Translations under genes and position numbers: made by a program
In this document: one piece after another, positions 9,192 to 20,493 of the stretch
How positions within the stretch are numbered: position 1 is the stretch's first letter
How the letters are laid out: every line of letters starts with the position of its first letter
Notes under the pieces: generated by a model
Told to the model about the DNA's origin: nothing
The model's input: only the letters and a program-made list of their open reading frames with translations
Databases searched by the model: none
DNA from: Trueperella bernardiae
GTDB lineage: Bacteria > Actinomycetota > Actinomycetes > Actinomycetales > Actinomycetaceae
Assembly (NCBI RefSeq): GCF_001469025.1
Contig: NZ_LNIZ01000009.1
Span: 30,352 to 94,351 of the forward strand
Direction: 5' to 3'
DNA: 64,000 bases

Positions 9192-9210
9192 TCGCAGTAG
9201 CTGAGTGAAC

Positions 9211-9247
9211 GACGCCGGGGCTCGGGTTTCGACCGGGCTCCGGCGTC
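9211..9247. terminator. terminator hairpin after msiK
   Basis: A 15-bp stem, starting GACGCCGG and ending CCGGCGTC with two G-T wobble pairs inside, closes a 7-base loop 19 bases after the msiK stop codon. It probably ends that transcript before the DUF4032 gene. Confidence 0.65.
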
Positions 9248-9300
9248 ATTCGCGCGTGCGGTAGCATTGATTCGGCACGCCGAGGAAGTGGGGGAACAAA

Positions 9301-10572
9301 GTGATCAAGTCGCTGCAGATCACGTCAGCGCAGGTGGAACCGGCGCTCCTTGACCTGCCGTGGAACGTGCCCCTCGAACAGTGGCCCACCTCCATCATCG
9401 CCGCCCTCCCCCGCGGTATCTCCCGGCACATCGTGCGATTCGCCTACCTAGAGGGCAAGGTCGTGGCCGTGAAGGAAATCGGCGAAACCGTAGCCCACCA
9501 CGAATACGAGACGCTTCGCGACCTCAACCGGATCGACGCTCCCTGCGTGGAACCCATCGCCGTCATCACCGGCCGCTTCGACGCCGCGGGCGAACCCCTC
9601 AACGCCGCCCTCGTCACCCAACACCTGCCCTTCTCCCTGCCCTACCGTTCCCTGTTCGGCCAGGCCTCCATGCGAATCGACACCGTCAGCCGCCTCATCG
9701 ACGCGCTCGCCGTGCTCATGGTCCGCCTCCACCTCCTCGGCTTCTACTGGGGAGATGTGTCGCTCTCTAACGCACTCTTCCGGCGCGACGCCGGGGAATT
9801 CTCCGCCTACCTCGTGGACGCCGAAACCGGCGAACTCGAAGACAACCTCTCCGAGAAGAAGCGAAACTACGACATCGACGTCGCCCGCGTCAACATCATT
9901 GGCGAACTCATGGACCTCCAAGCCGGCTCCATCCTCGACCCCGAATTCGACGCCATCGCCGTCGGCAACCGCTTCGAAGAACGCTACCTCGAACTGTGGG
10001 ACGAACTCACCAGCGAAGAATCCTTCGACCGCTCCGAGCGCTGGCGCGTGGACGCCCGCATCCGCCGCCTCAACGACCTCGGCTTCGAAGTGGGTGAGCT
10101 CGCCATGTCCACCGACATCGACGGCACCTCCATCTCCATCCAACCCAAAGTGGTGGACCTCGGCCACTACTCGCGCAAACTCATGCGCCTCACCGGGCTC
10201 GACGTGGAAGAAAAGCAGGCGCGCCGCCTGGTTAACGACATGGAGTCTTACCGCACCTACACCGGCAAATCCGACTACCCGCTCGAGATCGTCGCCCACG
10301 AATGGATGACCAACGTCTACGAGCCCACCGTCCAAGCTGTCCCACCCGAGCTACGCACCAAGCTGCAGCCCGCCCAGCTCTTCCACGAAATTCTCGAACA
10401 CCGCTGGTTCATGTCCGAACGCCAAAACCGCGACGTGCCCATGCGCGAGGCCGTCAACTCCTACGTCCACGAAGTCCTCACCCACCGCCGCGACGAATCG
10501 CAATTCATCGGGCGCGACGCCGACGGGCCCGCCACCGAGGAATTCGATGTCGGGACGATCTTCGGGGACTAG
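9301..10572 (+). CDS. DUF4032 domain protein with kinase-like fold
   Basis: A 423-residue protein. The N-terminal half resembles the Kdo/WaaP kinase-like region commonly joined to DUF4032: a substrate Lys in VVAVKEIGE (about residue 59), and LLGFYWGDVSLSNALFRR (about 147-164), which parallels the catalytic HxD-xxxxN loop but has Trp-Gly-Asp in place of His. VDAETGE stands where the metal-binding DFG-like Asp is expected. The C-terminal DUF4032 domain follows (about 225-390). The GTG start at 9301 has a G-run upstream. This family is widespread in Actinobacteria, of unknown function, and often next to sugar-transport ATPases, as here. Confidence 0.8.
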   Translation: MIKSLQITSAQVEPALLDLPWNVPLEQWPTSIIAALPRGISRHIVRFAYLEGKVVAVKEIGETVAHHEYETLRDLNRIDAPCVEPIAVITGRFDAAGEPLNAALVTQHLPFSLPYRSLFGQASMRIDTVSRLIDALAVLMVRLHLLGFYWGDVSLSNALFRRDAGEFSAYLVDAETGELEDNLSEKKRNYDIDVARVNIIGELMDLQAGSILDPEFDAIAVGNRFEERYLELWDELTSEESFDRSERWRVDARIRRLNDLGFEVGELAMSTDIDGTSISIQPKVVDLGHYSRKLMRLTGLDVEEKQARRLVNDMESYRTYTGKSDYPLEIVAHEWMTNVYEPTVQAVPPELRTKLQPAQLFHEILEHRWFMSERQNRDVPMREAVNSYVHEVLTHRRDESQFIGRDADGPATEEFDVGTIFGD

Positions 10573-10590
10573 GGGCGGGGCTCGCGGCTA

Positions 10591-10611
10591 GCCCGCGGCT
10601 CCGCCGCGGGC
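10591..10611. terminator. hairpin between DUF4032 and oxidoreductase genes
   Basis: GCCCGCGGC and GCCGCGGGC form a perfect 9-bp stem with loop TCC in the 59-bp gap between two convergent genes, so it could serve both. Confidence 0.5.
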
Positions 10612-10631
10612 CCAACCGGCCAACGTCAGAC

Positions 10632-11723
10632 TTAACCCGTGATCTCCGAGATCGCCACAGTGCGGTTCTCCTTGAGGGACAGCGTGCAGGCGTCCGCTGT
10701 TGCGATCGACTCCATCGCCGCCGTGCCATCGGACAGCTTCGCAAACTCCTCTGCCACCGGCTCACCCTGCATGAGCCCATGGAAGTAGGTCATCTCCTCC
10801 TCCACAATCCCCGACAGCCACAACGGCAACTCCATGTCCGGGTGACCAAACTGCACCCCACCATCCGTACCGGTCAAGCCCGCGTAAATCTCCGCGCGCT
10901 GGCGATCCTCCTCCTCGGTGCGATGCAGAAGGTAGCGGCGCTCGTCGTCGTCGACCCGGACCGTCACCCCCACATCCTGGAGGTCAATCTTGATCGCACC
11001 CTTCTCCGCCTGAATCAGCAAGTAATGCTCCGGCCAGCGGAAGGCCGAGCCATACTCGAGGGTGGCGAAGGCGCCGTCGAACTGGAGCTGGATGAGGAGC
11101 ATGTCGTCGACGTCGTCCTCGCTGTGTGCCACGTTCCCGCCGATCATCGTGGCAAAGCGCGCCGGGCCAAGGATCGACTGCACGCAGTCGAGCTCGTGGA
11201 CGTGATGATACAGGTGGCCGCCCGACAGCTCGCGGACCTTCTTCCATGTCGCAACCGGCTGCACGGACTCCCAGCCCGTGCGCGTAGAGCGGATGTGCAA
11301 GACCCGGCCCAGCTCGCCCGACGCGATCAGGCGCTTGGCTAGGCGCACCCCATTCATGAAATTCATGACGTGGCCGGCCATGAAGAAGACGCCAGCTTCG
11401 CGGGCCGCGTCTACCATTGCGGCGCAATCGGCGTAGCTCAACGCGATCGGCTTCTCAGCGAAGATCGCCTTACCCGCGCGGGCAGCTGCCAGGGTTGGCT
11501 CCACGTGCATGGAATTCGGGGAGGCAACGATCACGGCGTCGACCCGCGGGTCGCGCACCAGGGCCTCCATCGAGTCAAAGACCTCCGCGCCAAACTCGGC
11601 GGCAGGGCGGGCGGCGTTCACCGGGTCGTACACGCCGAGCACGTTCGCGCCCTCCAGGCGATGTAACGCGCGGCCGAGCTCCGCGCCGAAGTAGCCGGTT
11701 CCGACGATTCCGTAGTTAACCAT
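10632..11723 (-). CDS. Gfo/Idh/MocA family NAD(P)-dependent oxidoreductase
   Basis: A 363-residue protein. Its N-terminal Rossmann fold has GIVGTGYFG (about residues 4-12), and the family motif AEKPIALS (about 90-97) carries the cofactor-positioning Lys. The C-terminal alpha/beta domain includes GGHLYHHVHELDCVQSILG, the catalytic His region in place of the usual GGxxxDxGxH. Such enzymes oxidise or reduce sugars, inositols or similar hydroxyl compounds, and the substrate is not deducible. The ATG at 11723 follows AAAGGAC, and an in-frame upstream ATG at 11756 lacks a site. A small membrane-protein gene lies 29 bases upstream on the same strand, probably co-transcribed. Confidence 0.85.
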   Translation of the reverse strand: MVNYGIVGTGYFGAELGRALHRLEGANVLGVYDPVNAARPAAEFGAEVFDSMEALVRDPRVDAVIVASPNSMHVEPTLAAARAGKAIFAEKPIALSYADCAAMVDAAREAGVFFMAGHVMNFMNGVRLAKRLIASGELGRVLHIRSTRTGWESVQPVATWKKVRELSGGHLYHHVHELDCVQSILGPARFATMIGGNVAHSEDDVDDMLLIQLQFDGAFATLEYGSAFRWPEHYLLIQAEKGAIKIDLQDVGVTVRVDDDERRYLLHRTEEEDRQRAEIYAGLTGTDGGVQFGHPDMELPLWLSGIVEEEMTYFHGLMQGEPVAEEFAKLSDGTAAMESIATADACTLSLKENRTVAISEITG

Positions 11724-11752
11724 GGGATGTCCTTTCATTCGTGGAGGTAGGC

Positions 11753-12208
11753 TCAAGCACGCTTGCGGCCGCGTTGGTTCTGGCGCCGCTCGAACTTCTC
11801 AGCGCGGGCAATGAGGGTGGGCAGGCTGTAGTAGCGCACGTCGACCTTGATGAGCGTGCCCCTCGTGTCGAGCAGGTGGAGGTAGTTGCGCGGCTCGTTG
11901 AGGAAGCGGACCTCGGCCAAGTCCGCGTAGGCGATGCGCTTTGGTGCGGCCGGCCACTCGCGCAACTCGAAAAAGTCCGGGGCGTCAACTGCATAGTTGA
12001 GCCTGAGGCCGATCGCCTGCCTGGCCAGCACGCCAAGTAGCAGGATCGCCGCCAGGAACATCGCCGCCTGCGGGATCCCCTGCGAGCGCAACCCCGCCAC
12101 CACCATGAGCGGCACGAACACGATCGTGATCGAGGCGATGACCGCTACCATCTTGCGATAGCGCAGGCCGGGGGTCTGTTTGCGCGCGGGGTCGAGGCGC
12201 TGGTTCAT
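11753..12208 (-). CDS. small membrane protein with PH-like domain, unknown function
   Basis: A 151-residue protein with two adjacent membrane helices (about 21-40 and 46-65) and a C-terminal soluble part whose beta-strand pattern (FFELREWPAAPKRIAYADLAE, followed by YLHLLDTRGTLIKV) resembles bacterial PH-like domains of the YdbS/DUF304 type. The tail is very basic (KFERRQNQRGRKRA). The ATG at 12208 has AAGGACG upstream. It leads into the oxidoreductase gene with a 29-base gap. No function is claimed. Confidence 0.65.
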   Translation of the reverse strand: MNQRLDPARKQTPGLRYRKMVAVIASITIVFVPLMVVAGLRSQGIPQAAMFLAAILLLGVLARQAIGLRLNYAVDAPDFFELREWPAAPKRIAYADLAEVRFLNEPRNYLHLLDTRGTLIKVDVRYYSLPTLIARAEKFERRQNQRGRKRA

Positions 12209-12264
12209 GGTCGTCCTTGACGTCGGGATTGGGCTCGTGTCCCATCGTATACCACCGCCCGCCC

Positions 12265-12337
12265 GTCAAATCTCAGGACTCTGAGCGCAAAATCCCGGGA
12301 TTCCGCAATGAAAAGCTACAGGGTCCTGATTCTTGAC
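12265..12337 (+). repeat. R2 dispersed inverted-repeat element, copy A
   Basis: A 73-bp element beginning GTCAAATCTCAGGACTCTGA and ending GTCCTGATTCTTGAC; the ends are inverted complements. By eye it differs from copy B at four positions. The last 22 bases overlap the 3' end of the DUF559-like gene and provide its final codons and stop. Confidence 0.9.
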
Positions 12338-13185
12338 GGAGACGGGCGGCGCAGGTAGCGGCGCTGCTTGAGAATCGCAATCAGATGCTTTTGAGTGTTT
12401 TCCCAGTCGTACCAGATCTGCTGGTAACTCAGCCGCGTGACCTCATAGCCCAGTGAACGGAACAAGAGATCGCGGTGGCGATCGTTCTCAAATTCAACGC
12501 GCCCCATGTGGTGCGCCACGGAATCGCACTCAAGGATCCACGATTCCCCGATCAACATGTCGGCGAATCGCCCCGCGATCGGGGAGAACTGCTGAACAAC
12601 CTTCACACCCCGCTTGCGCATGAAGTGAGCAACGCGAGTCTCGCTACCGGACTGTGACCCAAATGCGGCACAACCGAGTTTCCGTGCTCTGCTTTCCGGA
12701 ATTCTCTCCAACATCATCTGGATCCCAGACATCGTCATCATGCCTAGATTCAGCGCTGATTCCATCACCACCAGGGCAGTCTCCGAATCATGGAACCGTG
12801 CAACCTGCTCAACGGCATCCTCAGCGGCGACAACCAACTGCCGCTTGTCGCCTGCAGCACGGTGCACCTGCGCAACAGTTCGGCTATTGCCAAGACCTGA
12901 CACGGCTTGTTTGATCTTGCTGGCCGACTCCCAGTGATTCGCGACCACGTGAAGAGTCGGCCCTGGCTCCGGCGGAATCCAAAGTCCGTGCAACTTTGCA
13001 GCCGAAAGGCATCCAAGCCGAGTGTGACTCGACGCGGCTATCGCAACGCATTCTTCCGCTCCTCTCCACGCATACCAACCGTGACTCAGATGTCGGAGCT
13101 CACCCGCAGAAACGAGCTCAGCTATGCCGTTGCCGTCTAAGCCTTGCAATTCGAGCTCTGCACGAGACACAACACCATGGAACAT
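12316..13185 (-). CDS. AbiEi-like winged-helix protein with DUF559/Vsr-like nuclease domain
   Basis: About 289 residues. The N-terminal part resembles AbiEi-type winged-helix regulators (VSRAELELQGLDGNGIAEL, GELRHLSHGWYAW, LSAAKLHGLW). The C-terminal part resembles DUF559/Vsr-like PD-(D/E)xK nucleases, with E182, D209, E219-C-D221, D235 and R239 preceding LGYEVTRLSYQQIW. The frame is open to 13317; the ATG at 13185 begins the recognisable domain but has no clear ribosome site. Base composition is visibly less GC-rich than the neighbours, and the gene is bracketed by two same-direction R2 copies, the downstream one supplying its stop. Similar actinobacterial proteins are annotated as type IV toxin-antitoxin AbiEi or DUF559 proteins. 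The activity is untested, and no AbiEii partner is adjacent. Confidence 0.7.
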   Translation of the reverse strand: MFHGVVSRAELELQGLDGNGIAELVSAGELRHLSHGWYAWRGAEECVAIAASSHTRLGCLSAAKLHGLWIPPEPGPTLHVVANHWESASKIKQAVSGLGNSRTVAQVHRAAGDKRQLVVAAEDAVEQVARFHDSETALVVMESALNLGMMTMSGIQMMLERIPESRARKLGCAAFGSQSGSETRVAHFMRKRGVKVVQQFSPIAGRFADMLIGESWILECDSVAHHMGRVEFENDRHRDLLFRSLGYEVTRLSYQQIWYDWENTQKHLIAILKQRRYLRRPSPSRIRTL

Positions 13186-13354
13186 GGCACCAGCATGACA
13201 AGAACTCCGCGCAGCTGTTTTCCGATGCTCCCCGAAAATGGGGTTCCCACTCCACGAACGTTGTCTGTGGAAAAGATCCTTGGCCGCCTCACCCCAAACA
13301 CCCGACAAACCGGACATCCGGCATAGCGCACAGCGTCAAGATCTCAAGATTCCC

Positions 13355-13427
13355 GTCAAATCTCAGGACTCTGAGCGCAAAACCCCGGGATTGCGCAATG
13401 AAAAGCTACAGGGTCCTGATATTTGAC
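13355..13427 (+). repeat. R2 dispersed inverted-repeat element, copy B
   Basis: A 73-bp element in the same direction as copy A, starting GTCAAATCTCAGGACTCTGA and ending GTCCTGATATTTGAC. Only four of 73 positions differ from copy A. It lies between the start of the DUF559-like gene and the asd terminator. Confidence 0.9.
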
Positions 13428-13442
13428 ACCCGTGGCACAGCA

Positions 13443-13470
13443 GTGGGCCCCGGGAAACCCCGGGGCCCAC
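13443..13470. terminator. terminator after the lysC-asd operon
   Basis: GTGGGCCCCGGG and its exact complement CCCGGGGCCCAC enclose the loop AAAC, 15 bases beyond the asd stop on the minus strand. Confidence 0.7.
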
Positions 13471-13484
13471 AACCCGGCCACGTT

Positions 13485-15811
<2,327 letters not shown>

Positions 15812-15869
15812 GTCTACTCCTTTCGGTGCCCTCATGCTACGGGAGGCGCCCCGGGTTCGGCTGGGGCTC

Positions 15870-16487
15870 TCACGTGCTGGGCGTGTGAATCCTCTGACGC
15901 CCTTCCATGGCGCGGGAGATCGTGACTTCGTCGGCGTATTCGAGGTCGCCGCCCACGGGCAGGCCGGAGGCGAGCCGCGAGACGATGACGTTCATGTGCG
16001 ACAGGTTGAGGGAAAGGTACGTGGCCGTGGCCTCTCCTTCGACGTTTGGGTCCATGGCGAGGATGACCTCTTGCACGACGCCGGAGCCCAGCCTTGCGTA
16101 CAGCTCACGGATGCGCAGGTCTTCGGGGCCGATGCCGCCGATCGGGTCGATCGCGCCGCCGAGTACGTGGTAGCGGCCGCGGTATTCGCGCGAGCGCTCG
16201 ATGGCGACGATGTCCTTGGCTTCTTCGACCACGCAGATGACGGAGTCGAGCCGGCGGGGGTCGGCGCAAATGCGGCAGAGCTTGTCCTCGGTGACGTTGC
16301 CGCAGATTTCACAGAAACGGACCTTGGATTTGACGGATTCGAGGGCGCCAACCAGGGCGTCGACTTCCGAGTCATCCGCCTCCAGCAGGTAGAACGCGAT
16401 TCGCTGCGCGCCCTTGGGGCCGATCCCGGGCAGGCGCCCCAGTTCGTCAATGAGCGCTTGGACCGCGCCGTCATACACTCCGGCCAT
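15870..16487 (-). CDS. recR: recombination protein RecR
   Basis: A 205-residue RecR that loads RecA at gaps together with RecO. It has the N-terminal helix-hairpin-helix ([21 protein letters not shown]), the Cys4 zinc finger [16 protein letters not shown] (about 59-74), and a Toprim domain with VVEEAKD and a [10 protein letters not shown] acidic motif. It lies two bases downstream of dnaX, the usual dnaX-recR pairing, and 58 bases before lysC. The length is typical. Confidence 0.95.
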   Translation of the reverse strand: MAGVYDGAVQALIDELGRLPGIGPKGAQRIAFYLLEADDSEVDALVGALESVKSKVRFCEICGNVTEDKLCRICADPRRLDSVICVVEEAKDIVAIERSREYRGRYHVLGGAIDPIGGIGPEDLRIRELYARLGSGVVQEVILAMDPNVEGEATATYLSLNLSHMNVIVSRLASGLPVGGDLEYADEVTISRAMEGRQRIHTPST

Positions 16488-16489
16488 GC

Positions 16490-19400
16490 CTACTCCTCCC
16501 GTTCTTCGATCACTTTAGCCTCGAAGCGCTCGAGCAGGACCTGCAGACCCACCATGGTCGACTGTGAGATGTCCGGGTCGTCGGCGGAGGCACCTTCCCA
16601 TTCGGGGTGGGAATCGTCGACGACGGCGGGCTCGTCCGGGTAGTCGGCACGAGTGGGGTGGGCGTGTGCGGCGGCGAGGGCCTGGAAGTCGGTGCCGGTA
16701 AGGCCGGCGCGGGTGGGGGTGGGGGCGGCCTGGGCCGGGTACGTCTGGGTGGAGGCGTCGGCGCCCTCGTCCGGGAGGTCGTCCGGGTCCGGGCCGTCCG
16801 GGCGGCGGTCCAACGACGACGGTTGCGCCCACTTGCCCAATGTCGTATGCGTATAGGGATCTTCGACGGGCGGCACGTGGAACTGTGCGAACCCGGTCGG
16901 GTCGTGGCCCGTGGTGTTGGCGTGGCCGGAGGCCAAGCTCTCTGGTAGCTCGGCCGGAGGCGGCATCGGGAAGCTCTCGGCTGCGGAGCCGAGGATGTCA
17001 GCGGCGGAGCGCTCGGGCGACTCGCCGTGATCGTGGCCGGGAGCTTGGTCAAGACCGGGGCCGGGCGCCGCGCCGGATTCTGTAGCAGGTGTCGCCCCGA
17101 AAGCAGGGCCGCCGGTCGCGCCAAAGGCAGGGGTGCCGGGCATGCCGTCGGTGGCCGGCTCTGCGGTAAAGCTCGGGTCGTGGGCGGGGTCCGGTTCGCC
17201 GAGATCAGAATCGTCGACGTTAGATTCGTCGAAGTCGGGCTCGTCGCCGTAGGGCGGGGCCCAGTCGGGCTCCGCGGCCGAGTGAGATTTGGAGGGCCTG
17301 CGAGGTTCGCCAGTTTCTGCGGGCTCGCCCGCCCGCTTCGTTACCGGCCTTGCCTGCTGGTGCGAGCCTGAGCCGGCCACCGGTTCACGCACATCGGCTG
17401 ACTCCGGCTCCGACTCCGCTGCAGATGCGCGCAAGTCACCTGACTGCGCACCCCGCAAACCCTCGGCATCTTGAGGCGGGCCGGCTGGTGCATGCTCAGG
17501 ATCTCGGCTCACCGCTGGGCGTGATGGTTCGGCTCGCTCAAAGTCGACGGCCGGCGGTTGGGGTGCCGCGGCCTGCGCGGCGTCAGCTTTTGGGGCCGAC
17601 GGTTCGCCTCCCGCCAATCCTTCGACTCGGAGGGCGAGTCCGAACATGTTCGCTATGATCCGCTCGACCTCGCGAGCGCCACGCGCCGTGAACGCCCCGG
17701 CAACGCCGGGCTGTTCGAAGCCGACGTAGAGTACCCCGCCCTCGACCCTGACCGGGCCATTTGCCGCACCGAGTTGGGCGTGGGCGATGCGGGACAGGCT
17801 CTGGTCGGCCATGATCGCGGGCCACTGCGCGCTGATCTGCGCAAGCGGGTCGCCGCCGGACTGCCCGGCGGGTTCGGCCGGCTGTGCCGGCGCCTGCTCG
17901 GGCGCACCCTGGGCCTGAGTTGGCTGCGGAGGGTGAGTCGCCTGTTGTTCCGGAGCCGATTGCCGTGCTGGAGCCGACTGCTCGGAAACAGCGCGTTCGG
18001 GTGCCGGTTGCGCCGACGCCTGCCGCACTTCTTGCTGTTCCCCGGCCTGCCGCTCGGGGGCTGGCATATCGGCATGCCCCTGCTGGGGCGCGCGGCCTTC
18101 GGACGCGCGCCCGGCCGACTCCCCCTCCTGCGAGCTCTGTCTTTCCAGAACAGATTGCGCGGGCGCCTTGCCATCGCCGTCGAACCCTGCACTCGTCATC
18201 ACAGGCATGGGCCGTCTGCGTGGATCCATCTGGTCCAAGCGCCGCTGCTGCTCAACAGATCCAGCCACACCCTGCGCACCCGAGATCTGCCCGCCTGGGC
18301 CCGCATTTCCGGCCTGGCCCGCCTGCTGACCGACCTGATGTCCCTCCGGCTGCCCCGGCCCGCGCCCGGCCAGCTGTGCGCCACCGGTCACGCGCCCAGA
18401 CCCGGCCGGCTTCGCCCGGAACTTCGCCAGGCTGCTGGCCACCTCGGGGCTGGGCGCCTCGGGCCCGCTCTCGACCACCTGCGCCGGCACGCCCACCCGC
18501 GCAATCACCAGCCGAGCGCACAGCAACTCCAGCTGGAGTCGCGGCGCGGTGGCACCGGCCATATCGCTCAGCGCAGCGTTCGTCAGGTCCGCACACTGCG
18601 AGGCGCGCTCCGCCCCAAGCGCCGCCGCCTGCTCAACCATCCGCCCATACTGATCCTCCGGCACCGAGACGAACACGTCCTTCGCCTCATCTCCCGCGAG
18701 CGCGATGATCACCAGATCCCGCAGCCGCTGGAGCATGTCCTCAACGAAACGCCGCGGGTCGTGACCAGACTTAACCACCTTGTCCACAACCCCAAACAGC
18801 GCCGAGCCATCCCGCGTGGAGATGGCGTCAACGGCGTCGTCGAGCAACGCCGCCGAGGTGTAGCCGAGGAGGGCGACGGCGCGGTCGTAGTCAAGGCGCG
18901 TGCCCTCGGAGCCGCCGATAATCTGGTCGAGGACCGAGAGCGTGTCACGCACCGAGCCCGTTCCCGCGCGGACCACCAACGACAGCAGGTCCTTCCCCGC
19001 GCTCACGCCCTCACGCGCGCAAACCAGCGCCAGGTACTGTTCGAGCTCCAGCGGCGGGACCAGCCGGAACGGGTAGTGGTGCGTGCGCGAGCGGATCGTG
19101 CCGATCACCTTTTCCGGCTCGGTGGTCGCAAAAATGAACTTCACGTGCGGCGGCGGCTCCTCCACCAGCTTCAACAACGCGTTGAAGCCCTGGTTGGTGA
19201 CCATGTGCGCCTCGTCGATAATGAAGATCTTGAAGCGATCCCGCACCGGCGCGAACCCGGCCTGCTCGCGCAGCTCCCGCGCGTCGTCTACACCGCCGTG
19301 CGACGCCGCGTCCAGCTCCACGACGTCGAGCGACCCCGACCCATCGCGCGCCAACTCCCGGCACGACTCACACTTCCCACACGGCTTCGCGGTGGGGTAC

Positions 19401-19594
19401 TCCACACAGTTGAGGCAGCGGGCGAGGATCCTCGCCGACGTCGTCTTGCCACAACCGCGCGGCCCGGAAAACAAATAGGCATGCGTGGTGCGGCCCGCCT
19501 CAAGAGCGGCCATCAGTGGCCGGGTGACGTGATCTTGACCGATCACTTCTTGAAAGGACTCGGGCCGGTAGCGGCGATACAGGGCTATACTCAC
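16490..19594 (-). CDS. dnaX: DNA polymerase III subunit gamma/tau
   Basis: A 1034-residue clamp-loader ATPase. The AAA+ module carries Walker A GPRGCGKT (44-51), a zinc-binding Cys cluster (C60, C63, C72, C75, C78), DEAH (127-130), and the sensor region [11 protein letters not shown]. Domains II-III continue to about 385. The remaining 640 residues are unusually long and low-complexity, rich in Pro, Glu, Gln, Ala and Gly, with short predicted folded parts near 620-680. The conserved start [11 protein letters not shown] follows GTG at 19594. The AGGAGG there is only one base from that GTG, so the true start could be elsewhere. It forms an operon with recR. Confidence 0.93.
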   Translation of the reverse strand: MSIALYRRYRPESFQEVIGQDHVTRPLMAALEAGRTTHAYLFSGPRGCGKTTSARILARCLNCVEYPTAKPCGKCESCRELARDGSGSLDVVELDAASHGGVDDARELREQAGFAPVRDRFKIFIIDEAHMVTNQGFNALLKLVEEPPPHVKFIFATTEPEKVIGTIRSRTHHYPFRLVPPLELEQYLALVCAREGVSAGKDLLSLVVRAGTGSVRDTLSVLDQIIGGSEGTRLDYDRAVALLGYTSAALLDDAVDAISTRDGSALFGVVDKVVKSGHDPRRFVEDMLQRLRDLVIIALAGDEAKDVFVSVPEDQYGRMVEQAAALGAERASQCADLTNAALSDMAGATAPRLQLELLCARLVIARVGVPAQVVESGPEAPSPEVASSLAKFRAKPAGSGRVTGGAQLAGRGPGQPEGHQVGQQAGQAGNAGPGGQISGAQGVAGSVEQQRRLDQMDPRRRPMPVMTSAGFDGDGKAPAQSVLERQSSQEGESAGRASEGRAPQQGHADMPAPERQAGEQQEVRQASAQPAPERAVSEQSAPARQSAPEQQATHPPQPTQAQGAPEQAPAQPAEPAGQSGGDPLAQISAQWPAIMADQSLSRIAHAQLGAANGPVRVEGGVLYVGFEQPGVAGAFTARGAREVERIIANMFGLALRVEGLAGGEPSAPKADAAQAAAPQPPAVDFERAEPSRPAVSRDPEHAPAGPPQDAEGLRGAQSGDLRASAAESEPESADVREPVAGSGSHQQARPVTKRAGEPAETGEPRRPSKSHSAAEPDWAPPYGDEPDFDESNVDDSDLGEPDPAHDPSFTAEPATDGMPGTPAFGATGGPAFGATPATESGAAPGPGLDQAPGHDHGESPERSAADILGSAAESFPMPPPAELPESLASGHANTTGHDPTGFAQFHVPPVEDPYTHTTLGKWAQPSSLDRRPDGPDPDDLPDEGADASTQTYPAQAAPTPTRAGLTGTDFQALAAAHAHPTRADYPDEPAVVDDSHPEWEGASADDPDISQSTMVGLQVLLERFEAKVIEEREE

Positions 19595-20078
19595 GCCTCC
19601 TAGTCTACGCACACCCTCCGACAAATCTTTCGCCGGCCGCCACCTGGGGATAACCTCGCCGGGCGGTCGCAAGTTTTATGGCATGCGCCCGTCCTCTTGC
19701 GGCAAGATAGCCCTAGGTACCACAACCACACAATTGAGGCAGCCCCGTAGCAGCACCAAAAACCTTCATCGATTTCCCCACGCTCAACGCCTCCACCAGT
19801 AAAGATGACACTCTCTCCGGCGCGACTGCCCAGACCATCGTTCTGGTAAAGGGCCGCTAGCCCAGGACTCACGCCGGCATGGACGACTGGGGAAGCGCGT
19901 CTCGACGAACGCGTCGACGACGTCATGGGCCTCCTGTGCCCCTTCTCAGTTTTTGTTTGTACCCCTTTTGCACCCCCCTTACGGTGGGGTCTTGTGGGGT
20001 CGCTTGGGGTTTTGGGGTGGTTTTGGTGGTGTCTGACGAAACCCGACTACACCAACGAAAACCCGCGATAATCCAACA
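19595..20078. other. 484-bp non-coding region upstream of dnaX
   Basis: No gene is supported here. Short open frames lack ribosome sites and similarity. The stretch should contain the dnaX promoter (minus strand); an AT-containing patch near 19740-19830 is the most likely area, but no clear -10/-35 pair stands out. A G-rich array occupies 19983-20030. Confidence 0.5.
19986..20017 (+). other. G-quadruplex-type motif (four GGGG runs)
   Basis: Runs of four G start at 19986, 19996, 20006 and 20014, separated by loops TCTTGT, TCGCTT and TTTT. This fits the standard four-run quadruplex pattern with short loops, on the plus strand, between dnaX and the tRNA-Ser terminator. Confidence 0.7.
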
Positions 20079-20114
20079 AAAAGTCCCGTCCCGCTACTGC
20101 GGGACGGGACTTTT
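20079..20114. terminator. bidirectional terminator at the tRNA-Ser 3' end
   Basis: GTCCCGTCCCGC and GCGGGACGGGAC form a perfect 12-bp stem with loop TACT, flanked by AAAA on the left and TTTT on the right, so it has a T-tract in either direction. It begins two bases after the tRNA-Ser 3' end. Confidence 0.85.
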
Positions 20115-20116
20115 GC

Positions 20117-20200
20117 GGAGGATGGGGGATTCGAACCCCCGAGGGCGTTAACCCAACCCGCTTTCCAAGCGAGCGCCATAGGCCACTAGGCGAATCCTCC
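20117..20200 (-). tRNA. tRNA-Ser (anticodon GGA)
   Basis: An 84-nt class II tRNA on the minus strand with acceptor GGAGGAT/ATCCTCC, anticodon loop CTTGGAAA containing GGA, a long variable arm, and T-loop GTTCGAATCCC. It reads TCC/TCT serine codons. CCA is not encoded. Confidence 0.95.
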
Positions 20201-20334
20201 TCAGATTCTGCCAATCTGCCTACCCAGTTTACGAAAACTGGCGCCCTTTGGGAAATTGCGGGCCGCCAGGCGCGGGTGCCGTTAGTCTCACCCTCCCGAC
20301 GTTGCCACCCCGAAACTCATGGTAGGATCGGTGG

Positions 20335-20423
20335 CGGCTCCCCACGTGGCGTCATCTTGAGGAACTCCCCCAGGGCAGGAATGCAGCAAGGGTACTTGGG
20401 CTCTGGCGGGTGCGTGGGGAGTC
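20335..20423 (+). ncRNA. ffs: signal recognition particle RNA, small bacterial type
   Basis: A closing helix pairs GGCTCCCCACG with CGTGGGGAGTC. The conserved SRP Alu-less domain IV is present as GGGCAGGAATGCAGCAAGGGT, the binding site for Ffh. The length (about 90 nt) is that of small bacterial 4.5S RNA. Exact ends are estimated from the helix. Confidence 0.9.
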
Positions 20424-20493
20424 CTTACTCTTCCCACATCCCGACGACTCCGGGGTCCAGCCAACCTTCGCCCGCACCTATCCCGCCGCGCGC

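Noticed and set aside
17558..19603. A 681-codon open frame antisense to dnaX
   Set aside because: It mirrors the dnaX coding frame, has no ribosome site or recognisable motif, and long antisense frames are expected in GC-rich DNA.
19600..19926. A 108-codon frame upstream of dnaX
   Set aside because: Composition and residues look random, it has no ribosome site, and it occupies the likely dnaX promoter.
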